From positions 19,455 to 83,454 of IMG/VR virus record IMGVR_UViG_3300048672_000219: a stretch of 64,000 nucleotides of DNA; one strand, written 5' to 3'. Position 1 is the stretch's first letter. The number at the start of each line of letters is the position of its first letter. The stretch is from a virus. Positions 7,833 through 15,881 of this stretch are shown in pieces. The position numbers were made by a program, and so were the translations under genes. The notes under the pieces were generated by a model. The model was not told the origin of the DNA. It saw only the letters and a program-made list of their open reading frames with translations, and ran no database searches.

Positions 7833-8048
7833 TTAACGGCTGATAATTATTTCATGTCCAAGATGATTGATAATATCTTTCAGGACATTTTTTAGTTCAT
7901 GATTGGTTCCATCATAACAGTGAGCAATCGCCGGATAGTCTCCAAATGGCTCTCCATCAATTGTTACATTAAAGCCATTCGACCAACTGCTGCCGCAGTC
8001 TTCACAGTCGTACTCATCGAATGTGTGTTCAATTCTAATTAGTGACAT
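7833..8048 (-). CDS. hypothetical protein with CxxC motif, 71 aa
   Basis: Contains YDCEDCGSSWSNGF, a CxxCG knuckle, followed by a short beta segment and a C-terminal amphipathic helix. With only one clear cysteine pair plus a later Cys/His, zinc binding is likely but not certain. ATG at 8048 after AAGGAG. Confidence 0.65.
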   Translation of the reverse strand: MSLIRIEHTFDEYDCEDCGSSWSNGFNVTIDGEPFGDYPAIAHCYDGTNHELKNVLKDIINHLGHEIIISR

Positions 8049-8057
8049 GTTTTCTCC

Positions 8058-8468
8058 TTATTTACTGTAATAAAAATGACCATCCACTTTAAGAAGTAGC
8101 TTGCCATATCCTTTGGGAAAGCGTTTCGTATTAAAATACCAGCCAGCTTTCCCTACAACTGGTGGATATTGTAGCACATCAAAATACCTTTGCAACTCTT
8201 TTTCAGTGAAATGCCAATCTTTCTGTGCAGCTGCCCAAGGCCATTGTCCTTTAGCCATTACAACTTGGCAATAGCTCTTGTGCTCCACTCTGGAACGATT
8301 CTGAAGCGTCTCCAGCACAGCCTTAGCGCCTTTCAGAGAACAACCTGCGCATTCCTTCACAAGGGTACGGACAGCACACTGTAAGTTGCTAGGAGGCTTC
8401 CTCACGCCTTTCCCATGTGCCACAGAGCAAGCTAACACTAAGAGAACGGCTGTGAGGAACTTAGTCAT
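8058..8468 (-). CDS. exported SleB/CwlJ-like cell wall hydrolase
   Basis: A 136-residue protein with a signal peptide (MTKFLTAVLLVLACSVAHG; cleavage probably after residue 19). The mature part aligns with SleB/CwlJ-type hydrolases: ALxELxxEx pattern around VKECAG (candidate catalytic Glu39), VLETLQNRS (about 51-59), CQVVMAKGQWPW, and a C-terminal YFN/HFYY pattern. It would cleave peptidoglycan in the periplasm. It lies in the minus-strand unit far from the lysis genes at the right end, so a second lysin, or a role in infection or superinfection control, should be considered. Extra cysteines suggest disulfides. Confidence 0.68.
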   Translation of the reverse strand: MTKFLTAVLLVLACSVAHGKGVRKPPSNLQCAVRTLVKECAGCSLKGAKAVLETLQNRSRVEHKSYCQVVMAKGQWPWAAAQKDWHFTEKELQRYFDVLQYPPVVGKAGWYFNTKRFPKGYGKLLLKVDGHFYYSK

Positions 8469-8638
8469 TCGTCTCGATCCGTCCAGTAACGCATATAGCC
8501 TTCACCAATCAGAAAGTCTTGAAACACATCACAATCGTAATGATCGTTCAGCAGCCCAAACAAATCATCAGCAAGAGCTTGTCGTTGTGCGACAGGGATA
8601 TAGTGGTGGATCATTATGTTGTTCAATCGCTCATTCAT
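8465..8638 (-). CDS. hypothetical protein, 57 aa
   Basis: Reads MNERLNNIMIHHYIPVAQRQ with a helical, acidic remainder. ATG at 8638 lies inside the end of the upstream gene (8 bp overlap) and its stop overlaps the start of the hydrolase gene (ATGA). Not recognised. Confidence 0.6.
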   Translation of the reverse strand: MNERLNNIMIHHYIPVAQRQALADDLFGLLNDHYDCDVFQDFLIGEGYMRYWTDRDE

Positions 8639-8834
8639 TATCATTTCCTTTCAAATCAGCATACAATGCTTCGTCTAAATATGTCAAATATTCTTCTGGA
8701 AGGATTTGCACAAAATCCATGTCTCCGATTTTGAAGCTATCCACTTGGAACAGATCATAATCTCCGTCACTATTGGAAGCAGCTTCAAATGTGTATGTTA
8801 CATCGCATAGGATTTTTGTTTTATAGTTTTTCAT
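8631..8834 (-). CDS. hypothetical protein, 67 aa
   Basis: Starts MKNYKTKILCDVTYTFEA; acidic, with beta strands followed by a helix (EEYLTYLDEALYADLKG). The start lies inside the 3' end of the GIY-YIG gene (14 bp overlap), so that gene may have inserted directly upstream of it and now supplies its ribosome site. Confidence 0.65.
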   Translation of the reverse strand: MKNYKTKILCDVTYTFEAASNSDGDYDLFQVDSFKIGDMDFVQILPEEYLTYLDEALYADLKGNDNE

Positions 8835-9843
8835 TCATTTCCTCTAAAATAAGTTGTTTCTCAATAAATTCTATCACATCTAAGTAGTTATGGTAGTACG
8901 TCGCCTCTGTTTTAAATCCAGATATTTTCTGAGGGTGTAAAACAAAAGTTTTCTTGAGTTTCCTTTCTATTTCAAAAGCAGTATTACCACCCATTTCAAA
9001 AGTTATAAGTTCATCTACAATACAGCCAACGTCTTTTAAATTTTTTCTGTGTTCTGCTAGTCTCTGGATGAATTTGTTGGATATACCATACCCTGTAAAT
9101 TCAAAACTTCCGACTATTTTCAAAACATACACCACGGCAGATTTTTCTCTGTGAAATCCTGCTGGGCTAGGGCATCTGCAAGGTTTTCGACCTTTTCTTA
9201 GATTTGAAGTAGTGGATTTAAAAATTCCAGAGCATTTTCCAGATGTGACTAACTCATCACAACTACAGATCGGGCAAATTACATCCCAAAGACATCTTCC
9301 TGAAACATTATAAGTTTCCTCTCGGCGTTTGAATTTCCAACCGTCTGAGAACAAACCTTTAGATAGGAGTTTATTTGTAAAATCTTCATCACTCATTCTC
9401 CACGAATTAGCTTTTATTGCAATTTTACATTTAGGGCAACCATTTTTATTTTTGATAAAGCACGTGACACTAGTAGAGTCCCAGACATGACCATCTTTTA
9501 AGCATTTCAAAATTATTTTGTCTTTGGCTCTTACTTTAACATCATTGTTTTTGTATCCAATGAAGTCATAATTCTTTTCTTCACATAATCTTTTTATTAC
9601 AATACTGCATTGTTCTTTTGTTTTGCTATATGTATTTGAGCAGGCGCAAGGGATATGTCCAGATTTCAAAGACGATGCCGCTATTTCAAACTCACCATTT
9701 CCGTATAGCTCTTGATCTTTGCAGCAGATGTGACACTTCACTATGCAGTATTTTGTTGATTTGTTTTTTAAGAAGATATTTAAAACTTCTAAGTGATTCA
9801 TTTCACCAAATGAATCTCCAATTTCTACAGAACTTTTCTTCAC
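8821..9843 (-). CDS. GIY-YIG-type homing endonuclease with zinc-finger repeats
   Basis: A 340-residue protein. The N-terminal 230 residues hold several treble-clef-like units, each with paired cysteines (KCHICCK; CPKCK; CPICSC; CRCPS). The C-terminal domain (from about residue 237) resembles a GIY-YIG nuclease: VVYVLKIVG, then TGYGISNKFIQRLAEHRK and a later ERKLKK with the expected acidic residue. The start is a GTG directly after the stop of the upstream small gene, with GGAG upstream. It is read from promoter 10053-10081 together with that gene. Confidence 0.8.
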   Translation of the reverse strand: MKKSSVEIGDSFGEMNHLEVLNIFLKNKSTKYCIVKCHICCKDQELYGNGEFEIAASSLKSGHIPCACSNTYSKTKEQCSIVIKRLCEEKNYDFIGYKNNDVKVRAKDKIILKCLKDGHVWDSTSVTCFIKNKNGCPKCKIAIKANSWRMSDEDFTNKLLSKGLFSDGWKFKRREETYNVSGRCLWDVICPICSCDELVTSGKCSGIFKSTTSNLRKGRKPCRCPSPAGFHREKSAVVYVLKIVGSFEFTGYGISNKFIQRLAEHRKNLKDVGCIVDELITFEMGGNTAFEIERKLKKTFVLHPQKISGFKTEATYYHNYLDVIEFIEKQLILEEMNEKL

Positions 9844-10029
9844 TTACAAAGTCTCCAGCAATCTCACCAGTTTACGTTTACGCACAACAGCCCGTGCGTC
9901 CTTAATCTTCTGCACAATATCATCATGACCCTTTTTACGATGATATATAAGCTGTTGTGTGATACGTTGAGCACTAGAAATTTCAATGTAATCTGCCAGT
10001 TCTTCTACAGTTGCCAATTTATAATCCAT
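9844..10029 (-). CDS. small LATVEEL-family protein (paralogue 1), 61 aa
   Basis: Helical basic protein with the stretch YKLATVEELADYIEIS, then a basic middle (YHRKKGHDD) and a C-terminal leucine-rich helix ending LVRLLETL. It is clearly related to the proteins at 18525-18707 and 27929-28141. All three have consensus promoters and lie next to GIY-YIG genes. A DNA-binding role (HTH or Hha/H-NS-like oligomer) is an inference from size, charge and context only. Confidence 0.75.
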   Translation of the reverse strand: MDYKLATVEELADYIEISSAQRITQQLIYHRKKGHDDIVQKIKDARAVVRKRKLVRLLETL

Positions 10030-10052
10030 AATACCTCCAAGGTTAAAAAGGT

Positions 10053-10081
10053 ATTATAGCATAACATTTAGTAAATGTCAA
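10053..10081 (-). promoter_or_regulatory. consensus sigma70-type promoter
   Basis: Minus strand TTGACA (10076-10081), 17 bp, TATAAT (10053-10058): a perfect match to both hexamers. It drives the small family protein and the GIY-YIG gene. Confidence 0.88.
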
Positions 10082-10105
10082 GGGAGTGCCTTACAACTTG
10101 TGGGG

Positions 10106-11470
10106 TTATCCGGTAGTTATACCTTTTGCCGCAGACAGAATTGCAACACACTCATCGTAGCTGTTTGCTTCAGTTTTGTCAAGGCGTTCTTCTACAAACA
10201 CTGGAAGGAAACAACTGAATGTATCGCTTCCGCGCTTGCTGATAATGTCGTTGGCTTTGATAGTGACGATCTTACCAATCATGTCGTGCTTGTGCATCCA
10301 GAACACTTTACGCATATCGTCTGTCATGCCAGTTCCAACATCCGTTACAAGCTTCCCACAGGAACTGGTGAGTTGCAAAGCACCACACATTCCAGCAGCT
10401 TTACCAGAGCCTTCAACAACACCTGTGATTTTCAGGTCAATCTCAAACTCTACTTTCATCTTCACACAATCTTTGCTTGTGCCATCTTTCCAGAGGAAGT
10501 CTGTAGTTTTCAGTACAGCGCCTTCTTTACCTTGTGCAGTGAATTCAGAGTAGATTTTAAAAGCTTCTTCCATGGAGTGTACCTCAAAGGTTTCCACAGA
10601 TTGAATACTCTCTACGACACTGCTTTTACTCAAAACATCTAATGCAGCAAGACGTTGTGAATATTTACGAACACTTTTTCCTGATTTAAATTCTTCCATG
10701 CTCAGAATATCCCAAGCATACATCCTATAGATATAGTTACTATTTACTTCACCACCTTTAAGGATGCTGTTAAGAATACCATTACCTGTTTTGCGGTCAA
10801 GAAGCTGCATCTCCCCGTTGTAAATCGGGTTTGTGAACACGACAATCTCACCAGCTAGCACAATATCATTTGGCAAACCTTTTGCGATTTGCGCAGAGAA
10901 TTCCTTTGGATATATGCTTCCTGCGCGAGTAATTACTTGAGGTTCCGCATCTACTCCTTTTGCTACATAGGCGAATGCCCCATCAAATTTCTCTTGAATC
11001 AAGTAAGAATTCAGTTTGCTAAACTTCTCCTTAGCTTTCTTATCTAGCAAACTGCAACGCTGATAAGGCACTGAGAAGTACAAATTCGGCCACGTTTTTA
11101 ATACCATAGTGTCGCCCACGCCAGCACCAATGGAGCGATTCATCATTAACTGAATGAGTGTTCGTCCTTCATCGTTTAGTGCCGACACATGCCCGTTCAA
11201 GCTGGCTTCTGCTGCAAGTCCTGTCACTTTACGACCTGCAATTTCATTCAGCATAAAATGAATGTCAATGGAATCAAACTCTTGAGTCCCTGACCAAGTT
11301 TTCAGGTCTGAATGTTGCAGCTTCTTTTGCCAGAAATTAATGGCAGGGTCGTAAGTCACTCGCATGTATTCTTTCAGCAGAGCATTGTCCTTATGCTGCA
11401 TCAGAATAGCTTGCTTTGCATTGCTTCCTTGAGCTTCTTGCAAGCTCTTGATAATTTCGTACAGTGTCAT
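10106..11470 (-). CDS. ATP-dependent DNA ligase
   Basis: A 454-residue ligase that seals nicks in phage DNA. Motif I is EKFDGAFAY with adenylated Lys161; motif III-like VLAGEIVVF comes next; motif IV is KEGAVLK and motif V is VKMKVEFEIDLKI. The OB-fold-like C-terminus follows. Length and motif order fit phage ATP ligases rather than bacterial NAD ligases. ATG at 11470 overlaps the preceding stop. It shares a unit with two small genes and promoter 11918-11946. Confidence 0.93.
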   Translation of the reverse strand: MTLYEIIKSLQEAQGSNAKQAILMQHKDNALLKEYMRVTYDPAINFWQKKLQHSDLKTWSGTQEFDSIDIHFMLNEIAGRKVTGLAAEASLNGHVSALNDEGRTLIQLMMNRSIGAGVGDTMVLKTWPNLYFSVPYQRCSLLDKKAKEKFSKLNSYLIQEKFDGAFAYVAKGVDAEPQVITRAGSIYPKEFSAQIAKGLPNDIVLAGEIVVFTNPIYNGEMQLLDRKTGNGILNSILKGGEVNSNYIYRMYAWDILSMEEFKSGKSVRKYSQRLAALDVLSKSSVVESIQSVETFEVHSMEEAFKIYSEFTAQGKEGAVLKTTDFLWKDGTSKDCVKMKVEFEIDLKITGVVEGSGKAAGMCGALQLTSSCGKLVTDVGTGMTDDMRKVFWMHKHDMIGKIVTIKANDIISKRGSDTFSCFLPVFVEERLDKTEANSYDECVAILSAAKGITTG

Positions 11471-11676
11471 TCCATCTCCTTAAAGTATTCCTTCATCACA
11501 TCATAATTTATTACAACACCCATCAAATTACCCTGCGTATCTTCTACAACAGTGTGGGCATCCTCAATATAGTATTCACTATGACTAGTACCATAAGCCA
11601 CATAACCTTTAGCCATAGCACCCTTCAACTCTTCCAATTCTTTCTCCAACTCTGCAATACGTGCTGCAATGCTCAT
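11467..11676 (-). CDS. hypothetical protein with N-terminal coiled coil, 69 aa
   Basis: Starts MSIAARIAELEKELEELKGA, a leucine-heptad helix, followed by a beta-rich tail. ATG at 11676 is chosen because AAGGAG lies 7 bases upstream; longer in-frame starts have none. Its stop overlaps the ligase start. A small oligomeric partner protein is possible. Confidence 0.65.
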   Translation of the reverse strand: MSIAARIAELEKELEELKGAMAKGYVAYGTSHSEYYIEDAHTVVEDTQGNLMGVVINYDVMKEYFKEME

Positions 11677-11677
11677 C

Positions 11678-11887
11678 TCATTTCTCCTTAATTTCATCAT
11701 TAAAAATTGGCTCAAACACAACTGGTGAATACTCACACAGACGCTCCACTATAGCATGTTGTACAAGCTCTCGCAAGTCTTTTAGTTCACCTAGAGTGAA
11801 GTTTCCAATATAAGAAAACCTATCGTCAGAGTTGACTATCATTTTGCTTTGAAGCCACAACTCTAACTTCTCATTAGCATTGTCCAT
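11678..11887 (-). CDS. hypothetical protein, 69 aa
   Basis: Begins MDNANEKLELWLQSKM; helical and acidic with a C-terminal EIKEK. ATG at 11887 follows GGAGAG. First gene of the ligase unit. Not recognised. Confidence 0.65.
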   Translation of the reverse strand: MDNANEKLELWLQSKMIVNSDDRFSYIGNFTLGELKDLRELVQHAIVERLCEYSPVVFEPIFNDEIKEK

Positions 11888-11917
11888 CACAACTCTCCTT
11901 ATGAATTTGTATAAGCC

Positions 11918-11946
11918 ATTTTAGAGTATATTTTGGAGCATGTCAA
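11918..11946 (-). promoter_or_regulatory. sigma70-type promoter for the ligase unit
   Basis: Minus strand TTGACA (11941-11946), 17-bp spacer, TAAAAT (11918-11923). Confidence 0.72.
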
Positions 11947-11989
11947 GTGAATCCTTCACTAATTTCAAGTGTTATGAAATGTATAGGCG

Positions 11990-12026
11990 AAGAAAAGCCC
12001 ACCCGACCTGTTAGGGAGGGGTGGGC
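11990..12026 (-). terminator. rho-independent terminator after the tail-protein unit
   Basis: On the minus strand the arms GCCCACCC and GGGTGGGC pair around a loop (11997-12026) and are followed by TTTTCTT. It lies just after the stop at 12038 and isolates this unit from the ligase promoter. Confidence 0.85.
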
Positions 12027-12037
12027 CAACTCTTAGT

Positions 12038-12265
12038 TTACAGATTTTTTAGTATCTTATTCAAGTCTTCTTCAGATAGAATTACTACTACGTCATCAAG
12101 TAGCGGATGTTTTATGTTGCCGCCATACTCATTAAACGCCGCAACAGAATACACTCCTTCTTCAAAAACATCAATCTGAAGTGTTCCTTGATCTACTGCA
12201 ACATTTGCTTGTTTGTGCATCGCACAACAGTCTTTGTTGCTCCATACTAAGTCTTTTACGTTCAT
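12038..12265 (-). CDS. hypothetical protein downstream of receptor-type tail protein, 75 aa
   Basis: Acidic 75-residue protein ending in an amphipathic helix (LSEEDLNKILKNL). ATG overlaps the stop of the 936-residue tail protein (TAATG), and a terminator follows. The position suggests a chaperone or companion of that protein, but there is no sequence match to known tail fibre chaperones. Confidence 0.65.
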   Translation of the reverse strand: MNVKDLVWSNKDCCAMHKQANVAVDQGTLQIDVFEEGVYSVAAFNEYGGNIKHPLLDDVVVILSEEDLNKILKNL

Positions 12266-15075
12266 TACACATTTTCCTTTACTTCTTTAATGTAAACATT
12301 GCTCAGTTTAATAGTACCTTGTGCTGCAACTGCAACCGTAAGCTGATAAGGGAAATCAACCGCTGACGCACGTTTAATATTTGGAGAATAAGCTTTATTA
12401 TTATTTGATCCAAATATGGCAGTTTGTGCATCGGCTGTACCCGCTGTCACTTGCACTGCAAATACTGTGTCAACTGTACGCCGATAAGGGCTGGTAATTA
12501 CCACTTTACCAGCAACAGCCGATGCAGCGTTCCAAAACTCTGCTGGATAGGTCCCACTTGCCTTAATCGCTGCGTTGATGGCAGCAGCAACTTCAGCAGC
12601 AGTGACAGCAGTGTTAGAAACCGCCCCAGATGAACAGTCAATGTTTGAAATCACACCAACATTATCAATATTCAAGCTGATTTGTTTATTAGTAGACAAG
12701 TTAAATGGCTCGGCCACATTTCCAATAATCTGACCTAGTGGGTTCGCGTTGTCGTCATCAATAAAGAATCGCTGTACAACAGTTTGATTTCCATATACTG
12801 CATGAGATAGGAATCCTTCTGTGCCAGCAGTTTCTCTTGGCGAATTTAACGGTAGCAGTTTTCTAGATTTTACAATTTGCAGCCTCAAATACCCGCCAGA
12901 GGATACACCCACCATTTCAACATCCATACCCATTTCGTACTCTTTGCCACGTTCTAGGGTAATGTACTGTGTCACAGGATTGATAGATGCATTACTTGTT
13001 GTAGTGATTGTAAGAACACCATCTTGAGCAGTCATGGAGGCAATATTTGATGACGCCCCAGAAGTAACCCAGCCCGGAATCCTTGCACCTGCCCCACTAG
13101 GAACCCTAGTTTGATTACTTTCATCCACTAGCAAAGTTTCCCCTGAACTGACAAAGTGGGGGTTGAATACATAATTATCGGGGGCTGGAGCGCTTTGACG
13201 AGCCAAAGCAAATTCGTAAGGCGTCACTTGCTGAATTTTTCCTGCCTGTACTAATTTTTGTATGTAAGACAGAGCACCATTAAATGTGTATTCTGAACAG
13301 TCACCATACTCTGGGGCAATTGCTCCTGCTGTCAATCCCGTAAATTTACTGCTTCCGTCTGCATAAATACTGTGAATTAGTCGATTGATATAAAAACCTT
13401 TAGAATCTACCAAAGCGTCTAGTGCAGCACGTTCCCGCTGAAGTCCAACAACACTTGCTGAAATCGGTGCTCCATTGTAGCCTATTGTATTCTTTGCATT
13501 GTACGGCGATGCGCCTCGGAACAGCACGCTGCTAGAGTCGTGATTGGGTGAAGCTTGGGTGGACAGTCCAAATGCTGTGGCCGACCAACCAGAAACTGCT
13601 GAAACAGCATCAATAACCTGCTTGATAGTGGCATAAGCAGGCTGCTTCAAGTCAAACGAGAAGCTGTTAGGTGCTCCTGTCACAACACCATTCAAGAACC
13701 CTTTAGCATCTAATTCAATTGTCGCTGTACCAACACCAGAATAGTAGCACAAAATTCTAGGGCTATTAATGTTCTGATGAATGTGCGCATTTGGCTGCTT
13801 GGATGTGCGAGAAATCCCCATCACAGGGCCAACTGATATGAGATTTGGACTACAACGATGGCTAATAAATTTAGATGCCCCCGGAATTGTCCATGGGAAG
13901 TAGTTTGATCCAGATTGTATAAACCCTTTTAACTCAACACCGTTAGACGCTGCTGTGGCAGCACATGTCTCTTGTTGATTTTGAATCACTTTACTCCGAG
14001 ACATGTAGCAACTGTCCAAAGAAACAGTGCGTTGTCCTAACTCTAAATTTTCAAAGAATTTGAGGCATAGTGTGGACTCATTACCTGTCAGAGAGTTATA
14101 AGAACGAGAAGTCCAGTTAGACAAGTTTCCATTAGTGCAAAGATTGGCTGTCAAGCCACTTACACCCAAAGAGTTAATGGCAGATACCAGCGAAGATAAA
14201 GTTGTCTGAGTCAGCGCATTCCAGTTGGCCAGTTGCACCCCATCACCATACAAAGTGATGTTATTACTATTATAAGGGCGAGAAATAACCATGCGCTTGT
14301 AGGCTGTACCCTCGTATCGCAGAAGAATTGCACCACCACCCACTGAAAAACCGACAGCAGTAAATGGTAATTTTGTCAAAGTTATTGGAGAAACATGACC
14401 TAAAAGGTATGCCGATGGTGTTCCAGCAGGAAGCGATGTATCCACTTCACAACCCCACTTGCCAGTGGCATTAATAGCTGCTGCCAACAATTCTAACGTT
14501 GGATACGATGCCACTGGCAATGTTATGTTATCATTATTAGATGATGATACTAGCTGAACATTTGCTGGAACAGGTTGTGCTCCTACATTGGTATAAGTAA
14601 CTTGACCTGTTGCAGATGAATCATTTCCTGTATACCAAACAGCAATCCCCGTCGAAATTTGCTCCCAAATTGCCGGATGTTTTACGCCATGTGCGTGAAT
14701 CTCTGCGCCTGCATTTTTAATTTGTAGCAATTGCTGCCAACTTAGGCACCCATCGCCTGTTGGTGCTGCACCAGTTAATGGGTCTGTGCAAATTGCAATA
14801 TATGGCTTAATACCATAATTTTGATATGCTGCCATCATTCCGTCATCGCCTTTATTTCCGTACCATGCTCTGTACGCATGATCCCCACCAATCATGACCA
14901 TGGGCAGTGATCCGGTTGGTTTGTTTCTCATTACTGCTGCGACTTTACCACTTGTTGTGGTGGGGACAAAACCATCTGAAACAAATCCGGTTACGTAATT
15001 ACTACCTTGACCTTCATCAAATACAATCTCACCAAGCTCATTGACAGGCCATACTGTACTAGGCGTATTTGCCAT
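12265..15075 (-). CDS. tail/receptor-type protein with polysaccharide deacetylase-like (NodB) segment
   Basis: A 936-residue protein. Residues about 58-140 resemble the NodB deacetylase core: MVMIGGD at the usual first-Asp position, NYGIKPYIAICTDP as the second strand, LSWQQLLQIKNAGAEI, then HAHGVKHP, which fits the metal-binding H-x-x-x-H-P motif (His129, His133). Further deacetylase-like pieces occur near residue 600 (IQKLVQAGKIQQVTPYEFA). The middle (about 150-560) holds beta-rich inserts with serine and asparagine repeats; the C-terminus looks like a jelly-roll carbohydrate-binding module. It probably binds and deacetylates a surface polysaccharide. It stands outside the main structural cluster, on the opposite strand, with its own promoter and terminator. 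Confidence 0.65.
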   Translation of the reverse strand: MANTPSTVWPVNELGEIVFDEGQGSNYVTGFVSDGFVPTTTSGKVAAVMRNKPTGSLPMVMIGGDHAYRAWYGNKGDDGMMAAYQNYGIKPYIAICTDPLTGAAPTGDGCLSWQQLLQIKNAGAEIHAHGVKHPAIWEQISTGIAVWYTGNDSSATGQVTYTNVGAQPVPANVQLVSSSNNDNITLPVASYPTLELLAAAINATGKWGCEVDTSLPAGTPSAYLLGHVSPITLTKLPFTAVGFSVGGGAILLRYEGTAYKRMVISRPYNSNNITLYGDGVQLANWNALTQTTLSSLVSAINSLGVSGLTANLCTNGNLSNWTSRSYNSLTGNESTLCLKFFENLELGQRTVSLDSCYMSRSKVIQNQQETCAATAASNGVELKGFIQSGSNYFPWTIPGASKFISHRCSPNLISVGPVMGISRTSKQPNAHIHQNINSPRILCYYSGVGTATIELDAKGFLNGVVTGAPNSFSFDLKQPAYATIKQVIDAVSAVSGWSATAFGLSTQASPNHDSSSVLFRGASPYNAKNTIGYNGAPISASVVGLQRERAALDALVDSKGFYINRLIHSIYADGSSKFTGLTAGAIAPEYGDCSEYTFNGALSYIQKLVQAGKIQQVTPYEFALARQSAPAPDNYVFNPHFVSSGETLLVDESNQTRVPSGAGARIPGWVTSGASSNIASMTAQDGVLTITTTSNASINPVTQYITLERGKEYEMGMDVEMVGVSSGGYLRLQIVKSRKLLPLNSPRETAGTEGFLSHAVYGNQTVVQRFFIDDDNANPLGQIIGNVAEPFNLSTNKQISLNIDNVGVISNIDCSSGAVSNTAVTAAEVAAAINAAIKASGTYPAEFWNAASAVAGKVVITSPYRRTVDTVFAVQVTAGTADAQTAIFGSNNNKAYSPNIKRASAVDFPYQLTVAVAAQGTIKLSNVYIKEVKENV

Positions 15076-15098
15076 ACTAAATCCTCTCTATAAACGCC

Positions 15099-15147
15099 AA
15101 AAGCCCTCATACGAGAGCCATTAGCTTTTGTTTCCTTTGCGCAAAGG
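15099..15147 (-). promoter_or_regulatory. leader with palindrome and attenuator-like hairpin
   Basis: In the transcript before the tail protein, the perfect palindrome CCTTTGCGCAAAGG (15134-15147) is followed by the stem GCTCTC-GTAT-GAGGGC and TTTT (15099-15118). The second hairpin resembles an intrinsic terminator placed before the gene, so transcription could be attenuated. Confidence 0.5.
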
Positions 15148-15177
15148 GGCTTACACACAATATGCAAGCCAGAGAGG

Positions 15178-15206
15178 ATTATAACAGAGGAAGCTCTATT
15201 TGTCAA
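15178..15206 (-). promoter_or_regulatory. consensus promoter of the receptor-type tail gene
   Basis: Minus strand TTGACA (15201-15206), 17 bp, TATAAT (15178-15183). The transcript would start about 95 bases before the ATG at 15075. Confidence 0.85.
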
Positions 15207-15219
15207 TATGCAACAAATT

Positions 15220-15321
15220 CTAGCCTCGCAGCAAACAATACAACACAAATCCCCACAATGCAATATTAAACAGCATTGAAATAATGAATTCAATGTTTAG
15301 TGATTTTAGGAAAGCTTTCAT
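15220..15321 (-). CDS. small membrane protein, 33 aa
   Basis: Starts MKAFLKSLNIEF and continues as one hydrophobic helix (IISMLFNIALWGFVLYCLL). ATG at 15321 overlaps the upstream stop (ATGA). Function unknown. Confidence 0.55.
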   Translation of the reverse strand: MKAFLKSLNIEFIISMLFNIALWGFVLYCLLRG

Positions 15322-15563
15322 ACAAAGTCCTTTGCATCAAAATTAATCATCCCACCTTCAAAGACACTCTCGTAGCCTAGAATCATGGATTCTCCAAATA
15401 TACGAAATAAATGCCACAGTTGTTCTCGCAGAACAGTTCCTTCTTCCATCGTAGTGAGTTTGTAATACTCTGGAATTTTTCTATTCTGCTGGTACTCATT
15501 ATAAATCTGTGCTCCACGCTTTGTCAATACCACTTCTACGTAATTATTGAAGTTGAATTTCAT
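15318..15563 (-). CDS. hypothetical protein, 81 aa
   Basis: Reads MKFNFNNYVEVVLTKRGAQI, with a helical centre (LREQLWHLFRIFGESM). The pattern VVLTKRGAQIYN is of a kind seen in phage accessory proteins. Start overlaps the preceding stop. No function assigned. Confidence 0.7.
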   Translation of the reverse strand: MKFNFNNYVEVVLTKRGAQIYNEYQQNRKIPEYYKLTTMEEGTVLREQLWHLFRIFGESMILGYESVFEGGMINFDAKDFV

Positions 15564-15880
15564 AATCTCTCCCTAGTTCTCAAATGTTGTTTCAATTCAT
15601 AAGGAATACTGTCTTGTTCATCAAATATAACTTTGTGAACCTCTATACCCATGATTCTTTGTGGCGCTGATACAAAAATGCTGCTGCCGTTATTGAACAG
15701 TATTTCTCCAGTTTTGTCTTTTATGAGAACATCTTCCCATATAACTTCTGAGTTGTCAACATAAGAAAGAACATCCTTAACAGATTGTTGAGAGCTACAG
15801 AAGAATGCCACTTTTGTATTAGGATTTGTAAAGCAAACCCTTGCGGCTTGCAGGAGCTTAGATCGGTTTTCTGAGTTCAT
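15560..15880 (-). CDS. terminase/helicase-like ATPase fragment, 106 aa
   Basis: The C-terminal half reads GSSIFVSAPQRIMGIEVHKVIFDEQDS, closely resembling the Walker B region of terminase or helicase ATPases, and the first half has KVAFFCSSQQSVKDVL. No Walker A is present, so it is either an ATPase remnant or a small regulator with half of the fold. ATG at 15880 follows GAGGGATAAT. Confidence 0.6.
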   Translation of the reverse strand: MNSENRSKLLQAARVCFTNPNTKVAFFCSSQQSVKDVLSYVDNSEVIWEDVLIKDKTGEILFNNGSSIFVSAPQRIMGIEVHKVIFDEQDSIPYELKQHLRTRERL

Positions 15881-15881
15881 A

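Noticed and set aside
10100-10642. 180-residue plus-strand frame opposite the DNA ligase
   Set aside because: Antisense to ligase motifs, without a start signal; shadow of the real gene.
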